Shown: one piece after another, positions 14,761 through 24,093 of the stretch | Layout of the letters: the number at the start of each line of letters is the position of its first letter | How positions within the stretch are numbered: the first letter of the stretch is position 1 | Assembly (NCBI GenBank): GCA_021738625.1 | Contig: JAIPBS010000013.1 | Coordinates: 23,767-87,766, forward strand | Reading direction: 5' to 3' | Source: Bacteroidales bacterium | GTDB taxonomy: Bacteria > Bacteroidota > Bacteroidia > Bacteroidales > JAIOZK01 | Length of the DNA: 64,000 bases | Position numbers and translations under genes: made by a program | The notes under the pieces: generated by a model | Database searches by the model: none | Told to the model about the DNA's origin: nothing | The model's input: only the letters and a program-made list of their open reading frames with translations

Positions 14761-16392
14761 CTATCTTTCTTCCATAAACGAATACTTATAATCTTCAGGC
14801 GGATTGAAATTTTCCTTTATTGCCCGTGGAGAAATCCATCTCAGCAGGTTTAACATCGAGCCCGACTTGTCATTGGTTCCGGATGCCCTGGCTCCACCGA
14901 AAGGTTGCTGACCGACCACAGCGCCCGTTGGTTTGTCATTAATATAAAAATTACCCGCTGCATTCACGAGTTTACGGCTTGCAAGCTCGATTGCAAACCT
15001 GTCCTGCGAAAACACAGCCCCGGTCAGGGCATAAGGAGATGTTTCATCCAGCAGTGTCAGTGTTTCATTGTATTTATTTTTATCATAGACATAAATGGTA
15101 AGAACCGGGCCGAAAATCTCTTCCTGCATGGATTCATATTTGGGATTGCTTGTGAGGATCACCGTTGGTTCAATGAAATAACCTTTGCTCCTATCATATC
15201 CTCCCCCTGCCAGTATCTCACACTCATCTGATTTTTTTGCCCGGTCGATATAACCGGTTATTTTTTCAAAGGCAGGCTTGTCGATCACGGCATTCATGAA
15301 ATTGGTAAAATCTTCGGGGCTGCCCATTTTAATCGTTTTGATGTCTTGCAAAAGCAGGTCTTTTATATCTTTCCAAAGGTTGTTAGGCAGGTAAGCCCGG
15401 GAAGCAGCCGAACATTTTTGCCCCTGATATTCAAAGGCGCCTCTTGTTAAGGCAGTCACGAGTTTTTTCACATGTGCCGATTTATGGGCAATGATGAAAT
15501 CTTTTCCGCCGGTTTCCCCTACGATTTTCGGATAGGTGTTGTGAATAGCGACATTATCTCCTATGGCTTTCCAAATCTTTTTAAACACCTCAGTGGATCC
15601 CGTAAAATGCACACCCACAAAATCAGGGTGTTGCGACATCACCTTTCCTCCAACAGGACCCGGAACAGTGATCATATTGATCACCCCCTCGGGAAGACCA
15701 GCAGCCCGGAAAATCTCCATAATGATATTGGCTGAGTAAAGCTGAGTAGTGGCAGGTTTCCACACCACAACATTACCCATCAAAGCGGGAGCTGAAGGCA
15801 GGTTGCCTGAGATGGAAGTGAAATTAAATGGTGTTAGTGCATATACGAATCCTTCCAGTGGGCGCTGCTCCATTTTATTCCAGACATTTTTGGTCGAGAA
15901 CGGTTGCTGATCATAAATTTCCGCCATAAACTGAACATTGAATCTCAAAAAGTCAGCCAGTTCACAGGCTGCGTCAATTTCGGATTGATGCACTGTTTTG
16001 GATTGTCCCAGCATGGTTGCCGCATTGATCTTTGCACGGTATGGTCCTGTGATCAGGTCGGCCGCCCTTAAAAATATGGCCGCCCGTTGATGCCATGAAA
16101 GCGCCTGCCACTTGGGCCTGACCGACAAAGCTGCATCAATGGCCAACTCCACATGAGAAGCATCGCCCATATAATAATGACCAAGAACACGATCCAGTTC
16201 ATGTGGTGGGAATATCTCGCGCTGATCGTTTGTTCTGACCTCCATGCCTCCCACTTGCATGGGGATATCCGTGAGAGCGGATTGCATTTCTTCCAAACTT
16301 TTTTTCAACCTACTTCTTTCGTTCGATCCCGGTGCATAACTGTAAACCGGTTCGTTTTCGGCGATGGGTACTTTAAATGATCCTTTTGGCAT
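14761..16392 (-). CDS. pruA: L-glutamate gamma-semialdehyde (1-pyrroline-5-carboxylate) dehydrogenase
   Basis: This NAD+-dependent enzyme oxidises glutamate semialdehyde to glutamate, the second step of proline breakdown. At about 543 residues it matches the long PruA family. Visible motifs are TPFNFTSISGNLPSAPALMGNVVVWKPA, given here as TPFNFTSI and VVVWKPA, the cofactor loop HFTGSTEVF, the catalytic Glu in VGETGGKDF, the catalytic Cys in YQGQKCSAASR and EEIFGPVLT. The frame extends to 16428, but a minus-7 box TATCTTTG at 16418-16425 on the minus strand favours the Met at 16392 (MPKGSF). No proline dehydrogenase gene is adjacent. Confidence 0.94.
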   Translation of the reverse strand: MPKGSFKVPIAENEPVYSYAPGSNERSRLKKSLEEMQSALTDIPMQVGGMEVRTNDQREIFPPHELDRVLGHYYMGDASHVELAIDAALSVRPKWQALSWHQRAAIFLRAADLITGPYRAKINAATMLGQSKTVHQSEIDAACELADFLRFNVQFMAEIYDQQPFSTKNVWNKMEQRPLEGFVYALTPFNFTSISGNLPSAPALMGNVVVWKPATTQLYSANIIMEIFRAAGLPEGVINMITVPGPVGGKVMSQHPDFVGVHFTGSTEVFKKIWKAIGDNVAIHNTYPKIVGETGGKDFIIAHKSAHVKKLVTALTRGAFEYQGQKCSAASRAYLPNNLWKDIKDLLLQDIKTIKMGSPEDFTNFMNAVIDKPAFEKITGYIDRAKKSDECEILAGGGYDRSKGYFIEPTVILTSNPKYESMQEEIFGPVLTIYVYDKNKYNETLTLLDETSPYALTGAVFSQDRFAIELASRKLVNAAGNFYINDKPTGAVVGQQPFGGARASGTNDKSGSMLNLLRWISPRAIKENFNPPEDYKYSFMEER

Positions 16393-16417
16393 ACTATTTT
16401 CAGTTTTCTTAATAATA

Positions 16418-16425
16418 CAAAGATA
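16418..16425 (-). promoter_or_regulatory. Minus-7 box of the pruA promoter
   Basis: The minus strand reads TATCTTTG, matching the Bacteroidota TAnnTTTG consensus, 25 bases before the ATG at 16392. It decides against the upstream in-frame start at 16428. Confidence 0.6.
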
Positions 16426-16522
16426 CAAAATTTGTTTAGACCGAATATAAATAAATGAATGCCGTAAGGCGCTGGTATACAGCCTTATGTATTTGTGTTA
16501 CAATTAATTAATCTGAAAATCT

Positions 16523-16530
16523 TATCTTTG
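16523..16530 (+). promoter_or_regulatory. Minus-7 box of the KamA-like gene promoter
   Basis: TATCTTTG matches the TAnnTTTG consensus 47 bases before the ATG at 16578. The intervening leader is AT-rich and ends GGATAAGGAATTGGT. No clear minus-33 element at the usual spacing was seen. Confidence 0.5.
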
Positions 16531-16577
16531 TCTGGCGAATTGATTATTGTTAAATTAAAACAGGATAAGGAATTGGT

Positions 16578-18818
16578 ATGAGTTTTAGTCCCTTGATACA
16601 TGATCAAATTATCGAAAACGAACGTGAGGTTATCAAACAACGGGATGATTATGATAAGCTTGATTTGAGAAAGGAAAGCAAGGAATTAAGCAAATTGCTG
16701 TTGGAGGAAAACCCACAATTGCAGCATCTTATCGATCGCTCCGAAACCAGGCAGGTTATGATGGAAGGCATACGCAAATGGGTGATCACCTATCTGGAAG
16801 AGAAACCTGATGTGTATAAGTTTGCCCAGGGAAAACTTAAAGGACGTAAACAATATGAATTGCTTGATTGGAAAGATATTGCTGCCATCAGACTTTATGA
16901 TTACCTGGAAAATGAAGGAACAGAACTTGAAGATTTGAACCTACGTGGGGAAAAAGTGGTATCGAGGCCTTTTAAACTGTTATGGCTTGCATGCAAGGAA
17001 AACAAGGGAAGTGTCACTGCGGATTTTATTATTGATATGATTTATTTGTTCAGACAGTTTTTTGGAAAATCGGAACCTGAGAATCATTCTGCAAGCGATA
17101 TAAGAAAATGGATGGAGCGGCATCCATCGGGTCTGGATCAGGAGATCGTGGAAATGCGGAAAAAGAACAAACAAAGAATACTCAGGGTTATTCTTAACCG
17201 CATGGAAAAGGGCCTGATTCAAAGTCAAAGATTTTATTTTGAAAATGAACAAACCAAGGCTGAAAAATTAGACACCCTTAACAAATGGTGGAATGATCGC
17301 TTGTTTCATTTACGTTTTGCTGTAAGAGATCCGGACCTGCTGAATGAAATGCTTGATCATACACTTGACCGCAAATCCCTGGAAGTAATGAACCGGGCCA
17401 GGGAAGCAGGTATTCCCTTTTTCGTGAATCCGTATTATCTCTCTCTTATCAATGTTCACGAACCTGAATTCGCAAAACATGCCGACCTGACCATACGGGA
17501 TTATATTTTTTACAACCAACAGCTGGTTGATGAGTACGGACATATTGTTGCCTGGGAACGCGAAGATATTGTAGAGCCCGGCAAGCCAAATGCAGCCGGC
17601 TGGTTATTGCCTTCGGATCACAATGTACACAGGCGTTATCCCGAGGTGGCTATTCTGATACCCGATACCATCGGTAGGGCTTGCGGTGGATTGTGTGTTT
17701 CCTGCCAACGGATGTATGACTTTCAGCGCGGTAACCTCAATTTCGATCTGGATAAATTAAAACCCGGTGAACGCTGGCCGCATAAACTCAACCGTCTGAT
17801 GACCTATTTTGAGAATGACTCACAATTACGCGACATTCTGATCACTGGAGGAGATGCATTGATGAGCACCGACCGATCGCTCAAAAGAATTTTGGACGCC
17901 GTTTATGGAATGGCAAAGCGGAAGATTGAAGCCAATGAGAAGCGTAGCATGGGTAAAAAATTTGCTGAAATGCTTCGGGTACGAATTGGCACACGTTTAC
18001 CGGTTTATCTGCCTCAACGTATAACGGATGAATTGATTACTGTTTTGGCTGATTTTAAAGAGAAAGCCTCAAAGATCGGTATCCGTCAGTTTGTGATACA
18101 AACCCATTTCGAGAGCGCCATGGAGATGACACCTGAAGCACGTGAGGGACTGCGGAAACTGCTCTCAGCAGGCTGGATCATCACCAATCAGCAAGTTTTT
18201 ACCACTGCCGCCTCCCGGCGCGGCCATACGGCCAAGTTAAGGGAAGTGCTGAATGAAGCCGGTGTGCTTCCTTATTATACTTTTTCAGTAAAGGGATATA
18301 AAGAGAACAGCCATAATTTCGCTACCAATGAACGCGCCGTTCAGGAACAACGCGAAGAGAAAGCGTTGGGAAAGATTGCTGGCGGGTATTTCGACAGGAT
18401 CAGGAAATTTCCTGACGATCCCGAACATATGATTGACAATATTCATCAACTGATTGATGAAGCCAGGATCCCGTTCCTGGCAACGGATAGAAATGTGCTT
18501 AACCTGCCCGGAGTTGGGAAAAGCCTTACCTTCAGAACAATCGGGATCACCCACGATGGAAGAAGGATACTGGAGTTTGACCATGACAGCACACGTTGGC
18601 ACAGTCCGATCATACATAAAATGGGCAAAGTGCGTATCATTGAATCCAAATCACTTGGCTCCTATCTTTGGCAGCTTAATAAAATGGGGGAAGATATCAA
18701 TGAATACGAATCTATTTTCGGATATTCTATTGGTGAAACCGAACAGCGGATGCCTCTTTATGAATATCCCGATTATAAATACAATATAACCAATGAGATT
18801 ACTAATTTTGAGATTTAG
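16578..18818 (+). CDS. Long KamA-family (lysine 2,3-aminomutase-like) radical SAM protein
   Basis: A 746-residue radical SAM protein. The cluster motif CGGLCVSC (Cx3Cx2C) is at residues ~374-381 and LITGGDALMS, typical of KamA-type enzymes, follows at ~430; IGTRLPVYLPQRI and QTHFESAMEMTPEA also match the aminomutase core. Classical KamA is about 420 residues, so the ~330-residue N-terminal extension, rich in charged helices, is extra. PLP-dependent 1,2-amino shift chemistry is inferred from family; the substrate (lysine, glutamate or another) cannot be told. It lies 4 bases before the serine hydrolase gene, so they may be cotranscribed. Confidence 0.85.
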   Translation: MSFSPLIHDQIIENEREVIKQRDDYDKLDLRKESKELSKLLLEENPQLQHLIDRSETRQVMMEGIRKWVITYLEEKPDVYKFAQGKLKGRKQYELLDWKDIAAIRLYDYLENEGTELEDLNLRGEKVVSRPFKLLWLACKENKGSVTADFIIDMIYLFRQFFGKSEPENHSASDIRKWMERHPSGLDQEIVEMRKKNKQRILRVILNRMEKGLIQSQRFYFENEQTKAEKLDTLNKWWNDRLFHLRFAVRDPDLLNEMLDHTLDRKSLEVMNRAREAGIPFFVNPYYLSLINVHEPEFAKHADLTIRDYIFYNQQLVDEYGHIVAWEREDIVEPGKPNAAGWLLPSDHNVHRRYPEVAILIPDTIGRACGGLCVSCQRMYDFQRGNLNFDLDKLKPGERWPHKLNRLMTYFENDSQLRDILITGGDALMSTDRSLKRILDAVYGMAKRKIEANEKRSMGKKFAEMLRVRIGTRLPVYLPQRITDELITVLADFKEKASKIGIRQFVIQTHFESAMEMTPEAREGLRKLLSAGWIITNQQVFTTAASRRGHTAKLREVLNEAGVLPYYTFSVKGYKENSHNFATNERAVQEQREEKALGKIAGGYFDRIRKFPDDPEHMIDNIHQLIDEARIPFLATDRNVLNLPGVGKSLTFRTIGITHDGRRILEFDHDSTRWHSPIIHKMGKVRIIESKSLGSYLWQLNKMGEDINEYESIFGYSIGETEQRMPLYEYPDYKYNITNEITNFEI

Positions 18819-18822
18819 TTAA

Positions 18823-19983
18823 ATGAAAACCGGCATGGACAGGAGTGAAACAGGTAAGAGAAGATCCTTCAGCCGGTACAGGGTTTATAAGTTATTTTTC
18901 TTTTTGATGTTAATTGGTGGATTGTTTTCATGCCACGTTGCACGATATGTTTACTGGAACTTTGCCGATGTTAAGGATTATCAAAAGTTTCCGGCAGATA
19001 CCATTCACAGTGATGGTAGTCAGGGATATTTGTTCACGAAGCAGCAGGATGTTGATTTTCCTCTCCCGGTCAGTTATATGGATGATGAAAACCCCGATCT
19101 GGAAACTTTTTTGGGCAACAACAATACCACGGCCTTTTCAGTGATCAGAAACGATAGTATTCTTTCTGAATATTTTTTCGGGAGGTATAATTCCACTTCT
19201 ATACTACCTTCTTTTTCAGTAGCCAAGGTCTACGTTAGCACATTGGTTGGGATTGCGTTTGAGGAGGGCGATATCAAAAGTTTACGTCAAACAGTTACGG
19301 ATTATCTTGATGGCTTTAAGCATTCCGGTTTTGATAAAATCACCATTGAAGACCTGTTGAACATGCAAAGCGGTATCAAATTCAGTGAGGGCTATTACAA
19401 TCCTTTTGGTGAAATGGCCAGATTTTACTATGGCAAAAACCTGAAGCACTATGTGTATCATTTAAAAACCGAAAGGCCTCCTGGTGAAACATACGAGTAT
19501 CAAAGCGCCAATACCCAGATCCTTGCCATGATCCTCGAGAAAGCAACCGGTAAGTCTTTGCCCGTTTATCTGGAAGAAAAAATATGGAAACCTCTTCCAA
19601 TGCATTACAATGCAAGCTGGAATTACGATTCCAGAGCGCATCATAACACCAAAGCCTTTTGTTGCATCAATGCCCGCTTATATGATTATGCCAGATTTGC
19701 AAAACTTTTTTTAAATGATGGCAGGTGGAAAGGCCAACAAATCATCCCATCCTCTTGGGTGGGGCGAATTCTAAATGCACAACCGGCATTTACAGACGAC
19801 AGCGGATATCCCTATTGTTTTCACTGGCGGGTTATGGAAAACGGGGCCATTTTTGCAAAAGGAATACTCGGACAATACATTTACATCAGGCCCGATAAAA
19901 ACATCATCATCTTAAGGTTCGGGGAAAAGAGCGGCAATGTGGAATGGCCCCGGTTATTCAACGCAATAGCCGACCAGTTGTGA
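18823..19983 (+). CDS. Beta-lactamase-family serine hydrolase, membrane-anchored
   Basis: A 386-residue class C beta-lactamase-like (penicillin-binding-protein fold) hydrolase. The N-terminus has one hydrophobic segment (YKLFFFLMLIGGLFSCHVARYVYW in parts: LFFFLMLIGGLFSC), which could be a lipobox or an anchor. The catalytic SxxK is SVAK in FSVAKVYVS and the YxN-type motif is YQS in YEYQSAN; IEDLLNMQSGI is the usual accompanying motif. Such enzymes include esterases and D-aminopeptidases, so the substrate is open. It starts 4 bases after the KamA-like gene. Confidence 0.85.
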   Translation: MKTGMDRSETGKRRSFSRYRVYKLFFFLMLIGGLFSCHVARYVYWNFADVKDYQKFPADTIHSDGSQGYLFTKQQDVDFPLPVSYMDDENPDLETFLGNNNTTAFSVIRNDSILSEYFFGRYNSTSILPSFSVAKVYVSTLVGIAFEEGDIKSLRQTVTDYLDGFKHSGFDKITIEDLLNMQSGIKFSEGYYNPFGEMARFYYGKNLKHYVYHLKTERPPGETYEYQSANTQILAMILEKATGKSLPVYLEEKIWKPLPMHYNASWNYDSRAHHNTKAFCCINARLYDYARFAKLFLNDGRWKGQQIIPSSWVGRILNAQPAFTDDSGYPYCFHWRVMENGAIFAKGILGQYIYIRPDKNIIILRFGEKSGNVEWPRLFNAIADQL

Positions 19984-19990
19984 GGTCCGT

Positions 19991-20470
19991 TTATTCATCT
20001 TCCTTAAAGAAATGATCGAAATCAGGATAGTGCAAGCGTCTTTTGGCTACTTTCTCGGGAAAAACAAAATACACCAGATCTGCTTCCGAACAGATACTGC
20101 CATCCTGTGAAAGGCTCACATAAATATCCGCAAAATTTTTCCTGATCCCTTTCAATTGTGCTTTGAGTTGTATAGTGCCTTTGGTGGTGTAGACAGGGCT
20201 TCGGTATTTAACATTCATTCTTGAGGTAACTCCGGCTGTCCGCAGTTTAACCTGCACACACCAACTGGCAATTTCATCCATAAGGGTACCCTGTATGCCG
20301 CCGTGCAATACGGTATGGTAACCTTCAAAGCGAGGGAGGGGTTCCCAGTCGCAAATCACCAGCTCGTCTTCCTCCTTAAACTTCATCTGTAAACCCGTTT
20401 CATTATCGGGTGAACAACCAAAACAATTGTATCCGGGGATTTTGGTGTAGGGATTATAAATCCTTCTCAT
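19991..20470 (-). CDS. Hotdog-fold PaaI-type thioesterase
   Basis: A 159-residue hotdog protein. CFGCSPDNETGLQM at the N-terminus, HTVLHGGIQGTLMDEIASWC (given in parts: HGGIQGTLMDEIA) and MNVKYRSPV are typical of acyl-CoA thioesterases of the PaaI family. The conserved HGG plus Asp in MDE is the catalytic helix region. The first 17 bases overlap the end of the upstream YwqK-like gene, so the two are probably cotranslated. The natural acyl-CoA is unknown. Confidence 0.85.
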   Translation of the reverse strand: MRRIYNPYTKIPGYNCFGCSPDNETGLQMKFKEEDELVICDWEPLPRFEGYHTVLHGGIQGTLMDEIASWCVQVKLRTAGVTSRMNVKYRSPVYTTKGTIQLKAQLKGIRKNFADIYVSLSQDGSICSEADLVYFVFPEKVAKRRLHYPDFDHFFKEDE

Positions 20471-21206
20471 TTTTCAATACATCCTTCCTGTATTTGAGCT
20501 CTTTGACGGGTGCCCCATTTTCGTTATAAAGGGTCCATTTGCCGTGCTTCATATTGTCTTTGAAAATGCCTTCTTTTTTGAGCTCGCCATTCTTGTAATA
20601 TTCTTTGTAAGAGCCTTCCTTTATATTGTCAACATATGTTTCGATGGAAAGCAGCTCACCGCTGTTGTAATACGTCTTTTGTTCACTCTGCAACTTGCCG
20701 TTCTCATAATGGTATTCAGCGATCAGGTTGCCCTGCATATTGTACCATTTTGCGGATCCGTGCTTTTCTCCCATGCTGTATTCCGATTCTTCCTGTATAT
20801 TGCCGTTGTCATAGTAGAGCCGTTTCATGCCGTCAATTTCTCCTGCTTTGTAATCGATCTTGGATCTCACTTTTCTACCAAAATCATATTCATAGAAAGT
20901 GCCGTCTTTCATATCATTCAGGTAGCTTCCCTGTCTGATCACAAAACCCCTGTAATTGTTTTCAATGTATACACCATTCTTTTCGCCCTCCATATAGTTT
21001 GTAATTTCAATCACAAGGCCATTGGGATGGTGTTTTTCCCAGGCTCCGGTTTTTTGGCCGTCCACATAAAATCCTTTAAGTGTATAGCGCCCTTCCTTTT
21101 CGGTAATATACCCGGTTTTCTTAGTCGTATCCGGCTGGGTGTTTCCGATTGTGGCTAAACTTAGTCCACAGATGATGAGCAATGGGATCAATCTTTTTAG
21201 ATACAT
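20454..21206 (-). CDS. Exported YwqK/MORN-like repeat protein
   Basis: A 250-residue protein with a signal peptide (MYLKRLIPLLIICGLSLATIG) and about eight repeats of roughly 23 residues built on YxNGxLxxExxYxxGxxxGxWKxYY, such as YDNGNIQEESEYSMGEKHG and YYNSGELLSIETYVDN. Proteins of this kind are often labelled YwqK-family antitoxin or MORN-like, but no toxin partner is present. The open frame continues to 21314; the Met at 21206 is chosen because it gives the signal peptide and lies after a minus-7 box TACTTTTG on the minus strand. Confidence 0.8.
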   Translation of the reverse strand: MYLKRLIPLLIICGLSLATIGNTQPDTTKKTGYITEKEGRYTLKGFYVDGQKTGAWEKHHPNGLVIEITNYMEGEKNGVYIENNYRGFVIRQGSYLNDMKDGTFYEYDFGRKVRSKIDYKAGEIDGMKRLYYDNGNIQEESEYSMGEKHGSAKWYNMQGNLIAEYHYENGKLQSEQKTYYNSGELLSIETYVDNIKEGSYKEYYKNGELKKEGIFKDNMKHGKWTLYNENGAPVKELKYRKDVLKNEKDL

Positions 21207-21271
21207 AACATATAGAATTTTTAACAATACAAAAGTACCAAAATAAGTGGGAGTGCAGGGCATAAAAAAGG

Positions 21272-21299
21272 AAAAGCCGGAAGAAACTTCCGGCTTTTT
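21272..21299. terminator. Intrinsic terminator hairpin
   Basis: AAAAGCCGGAAG, loop AAA and CTTCCGGCTTTT form a 12-bp perfect stem with T-rich sequence on both sides. It lies about 300 bases downstream of the rimO stop (leftward) and upstream of the YwqK-like gene, so it probably ends the rpmG-to-rimO transcript. Confidence 0.8.
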
Positions 21300-21597
21300 C
21301 CCAACCAAAACCAAATTTATTAATTATGAGAAAGTTGCCATCCTCAGAAGGGACGGCGGAGGGATTTCTGATTCTTAATCAAAAACCTAAATTCTCGATA
21401 AACTAACGTTCAAATCTTGTGCCATATTGTATAATTGGTTCAAAATCAATTCCGACATCAATGTTAAAATCTCTTGAAATTGCTGAAAGCCTCATATGCC
21501 AATGGATTTAATATCATACATATGTTTATATTTTTTTTCTTTTAATATGAGAGGGATTGTAAATTTTCCAACAATGGAAAAATAAATCCACAATTTG
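21300..21597. other. Intergenic region after rimO with a 26-codon open frame
   Basis: No recognisable gene was seen. ATG at 21327 opens a 26-codon frame (MRKLPSSEGT...) preceded by a leader of AACCAAAACC style that in this group often precedes real genes, so a truncated gene start or small peptide is possible. The rest is AT-rich with no clear structure. Confidence 0.35.
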
Positions 21598-22905
21598 TCA
21601 TGTTAATAGACGGGCTGTCAGGTCATAAGGATGGGCCGCTGTTGTAATGACTTCATAGAACCGACCTGTCTCCAGCATGCCGTTTTGTCGCGGGATCAAA
21701 ACTTCATTATCCACTTCTGGTGAATCAAATTGGGTTCTGCCGACGTAGAAGTCGCCTTCAAACCTGTCAATAAGCACGTTTAACTTTTTACCGATCAGAG
21801 ACTGGTTTTTCTCCAGTGAAATAGTTTCTTGCAACTGCATGATCCGTTCCAGTCGCTCCTGTTTTAATTCTTGCGGAATATTATCATTCAAACCGGCAGC
21901 TTGTGTTCCTTCCTCTTCCGAATAGGTGAAGGCGCCCAACCGCTCGAAGCGGAATGTTTCAATAAACTCGATCAATGCTTCGAAATCGCTCTCTGTTTCA
22001 CCCGGATAGCCTGTGATCAGGGTTGTGCGAATTGCTGCTTCGGGCACTTCTTTTCTGATCCTGTTGAGCAACCCGATGGTTTCTTTTTGGCTAAAACCCC
22101 TGCGCATCGAACGCAGGATTTTATCACTGATATGCTGGATGGGAATGTCGATATACTTGCAGATCTTATTGTTTTCCTGCGTGATCTTTAATATTTCAAA
22201 CGGGAAAGAGGCGGGATAAAGATATTGAAGTCTGATCCATTTGAGTTTTTCGATTTCAGCGAGTTTCCTGATCAGATCGGGAAGCTGATATCTCTTGTTC
22301 AGGTCATATCCATAAAAAGAAAGATCCTGGGAGATCAGTATGAGTTCTTTAACGCCCTGGTTGCTGAGATACTCAGCTTCCCTTATTATCTCATCCGAAG
22401 GGCGCGAACGGTGCTTTCCCCTGATCATGGGAATGGCGCAAAATGAACACTTTCTGTTGCAGCCTTCCGCAATTTTAAGATAGGCATAATGTGAAGGTGT
22501 GCTGATCTGTCGTTCGCCAATCAATGTTTTTTTGGGATCATCGAACAATTCCCGGGCAATTCGGGGGATATCGTCAAGGCCGTAAAAAGCGTCAACCTCA
22601 GGTATCTCCTTGCTCAATTCTTCTGCATACCGTTGCGAAAGGCAGCCCATTACGATCACCTTTCCAACTTTGTTTTCTGTTTTTGCCCGGATAAAATCAA
22701 GAATGGTGTCGATAGATTCTTCTTTGGCGTCCTGTATAAAACCGCAGGTGTTGACTATGGCAATATCAGAAAAGTCTCCCGAATCATATCTCACATCATA
22801 TCCGGCACTATTTAGGTATCCGGCTAACTGCTCCGAATCAACCAGATTTTTGGAGCAACCCAGCGTAATGATGTTAACGGATTTGTTTTTTTTCAAAGGG
22901 TGCAT
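21598..22905 (-). CDS. rimO: RimO, ribosomal protein S12 methylthiotransferase
   Basis: RimO adds a methylthio group to the conserved Asp of ribosomal protein S12. The 435-residue protein has the N-terminal UPF0004 domain with three cluster cysteines (TLGCSKNLVDSE, VNTCGFIQDAKEES, VMGCLSQRY), the radical SAM motif CNRKCSFC in LKIAEGCNRKCSFCAIP and a C-terminal TRAM domain (NVLIDRFEGDFYVGRT). DSE after the first Cys separates RimO from MiaB. Its start is 5 bases after the ftsY stop, within the conserved Bacteroidota order. Confidence 0.96.
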   Translation of the reverse strand: MHPLKKNKSVNIITLGCSKNLVDSEQLAGYLNSAGYDVRYDSGDFSDIAIVNTCGFIQDAKEESIDTILDFIRAKTENKVGKVIVMGCLSQRYAEELSKEIPEVDAFYGLDDIPRIARELFDDPKKTLIGERQISTPSHYAYLKIAEGCNRKCSFCAIPMIRGKHRSRPSDEIIREAEYLSNQGVKELILISQDLSFYGYDLNKRYQLPDLIRKLAEIEKLKWIRLQYLYPASFPFEILKITQENNKICKYIDIPIQHISDKILRSMRRGFSQKETIGLLNRIRKEVPEAAIRTTLITGYPGETESDFEALIEFIETFRFERLGAFTYSEEEGTQAAGLNDNIPQELKQERLERIMQLQETISLEKNQSLIGKKLNVLIDRFEGDFYVGRTQFDSPEVDNEVLIPRQNGMLETGRFYEVITTAAHPYDLTARLLT

Positions 22906-22910
22906 TGGTA

Positions 22911-23861
22911 TTAACTGAACAGGCTATCGACAAACTCAAAGCGATTGAATACCTGCAGCTGTTCTATTTTTTCGCCCACCCCGATGTATTTCACCGGGAT
23001 CTTAAACTGGTCGGAAATGCCAAGTACTACGCCGCCTTTCGCGGTTCCATCTAGTTTTGTAAGGGCGATGGCATTCACTTCCGTGGCATTGATGAACTGC
23101 CTGGCCTGCTCAATGGCATTTTGGCCGGTGGATGCATCAAGTATAAGCAGGATCTCATGTGGCGCATCGGGAATGAGTTTCTGCATAACCCGTTGGATCT
23201 TCGAAAGCTCGCTCATCAGATTCACCTTGTTGTGTAATCTGCCCGCCGTATCAATGATGGCCACATCGCATTCCCTTGAAATGGCGGATTTAACAGTATC
23301 GTAAGCAACGCTTGCCGGATCGGTACCCATACCTTGTGATACCAGGGGGACGCCGGCCCGCTCCGACCAGATGGTGATCTGATCGACGGCTGCCGCGCGA
23401 AAAGTATCCGCCGCACCGAGGATCACCGACTTACCTGCATTTTTATATTGATGGGCCAGCTTGCCGATGGTAGTGGTTTTGCCCACTCCGTTCACTCCCA
23501 CAACCAGGATAACATAAGGTTTCACGTTTTCGGGCGTACTGAAATCCACTTCATCCGATACGTTGTTTTCCTGCAGCAGCCCGGCTACTTCTTCTTTCAG
23601 AATCTGGTTCAATTCGGATGTGTTCAGGTACTTGTCCCTGGCCACCCTTTCCTCAAGTTTCTCTATGATTTTTAAGGTGGTGTGCACGCCTACATCAGAT
23701 GTAACCAGCACTTCCTCAAGATTATCAAGTACTTCATCATCGACGCGTGATTTTCCCAGAACGGCTTTTGAAAGCTTGGAAAAGACACTTTTTTTTGTTT
23801 TTTCAAGCCCCTGGTCGAGATCCTGTTTTTTCTTTTTGGATAAAAATCCCAGTGCTGCCAT
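22911..23861 (-). CDS. ftsY: FtsY, signal recognition particle receptor
   Basis: A 316-residue SRP GTPase made up almost only of the N and G domains, without a long acidic A domain, as usual in this phylum. Motifs are VVGVNGVGKTTTIGKLA (G1), DTFRAAAVDQ, DTAGRLHNK (G3), TKLDGTAKGG (G4) and the closing KYIGVGEKIEQLQVF. It docks SRP-ribosome complexes at the inner membrane. It lies between the small ribosomal cluster and rimO. Confidence 0.97.
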   Translation of the reverse strand: MAALGFLSKKKKQDLDQGLEKTKKSVFSKLSKAVLGKSRVDDEVLDNLEEVLVTSDVGVHTTLKIIEKLEERVARDKYLNTSELNQILKEEVAGLLQENNVSDEVDFSTPENVKPYVILVVGVNGVGKTTTIGKLAHQYKNAGKSVILGAADTFRAAAVDQITIWSERAGVPLVSQGMGTDPASVAYDTVKSAISRECDVAIIDTAGRLHNKVNLMSELSKIQRVMQKLIPDAPHEILLILDASTGQNAIEQARQFINATEVNAIALTKLDGTAKGGVVLGISDQFKIPVKYIGVGEKIEQLQVFNRFEFVDSLFS

Positions 23862-23875
23862 ATTTTTTCGGATAT

Positions 23876-23910
23876 GAAAAAAGCTTCTTTCTGTTATCCA
23901 GAAAAAAGCT
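23876..23910 (-). terminator. Intrinsic terminator after the DUF4295 gene
   Basis: Read on the minus strand, AGCTTTTTTCTG, a 5-base loop and CAGAAAGAAGCT make a 12-bp stem with one mismatch, followed by six T. It separates the rpmG-DUF4295 pair from ftsY, which starts 15 bases beyond, so some readthrough is likely. Confidence 0.7.
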
Positions 23911-23933
23911 TCATGTTGTTGATGTTGAATGTC

Positions 23934-24086
23934 TTATTTCTTCTCCAGGAGGTCCTTAACCTTGTCGTTCGGAACAACATCCTCAACAAAAGTGTAAGCA
24001 CCGCTTTTATCTGATTTTTTCATCCGGATCACTTTTGCGTAATCTTTACTTTTTGATTGCAGTGTTGCAACTACTTTCTTAGCCAT
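23934..24086 (-). CDS. DUF4295 small basic protein
   Basis: A 50-residue lysine-rich protein (MAKKVVATLQSKSKDYAKVI, ending DLLEKK). This short family of Bacteroidota is regularly encoded between rpmG and ftsY, as it is here. A ribosome-associated role is suspected from that position but has not been shown by anything in the sequence. It starts 7 bases after the rpmG stop. Confidence 0.85.
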   Translation of the reverse strand: MAKKVVATLQSKSKDYAKVIRMKKSDKSGAYTFVEDVVPNDKVKDLLEKK

Positions 24087-24093
24087 ATCTCAA

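Noticed and set aside
20454..21206. Antitoxin of a toxin-antitoxin pair (YwqK label)
   Set aside because: It has a signal peptide and no toxin partner; the label comes from repeat similarity only.
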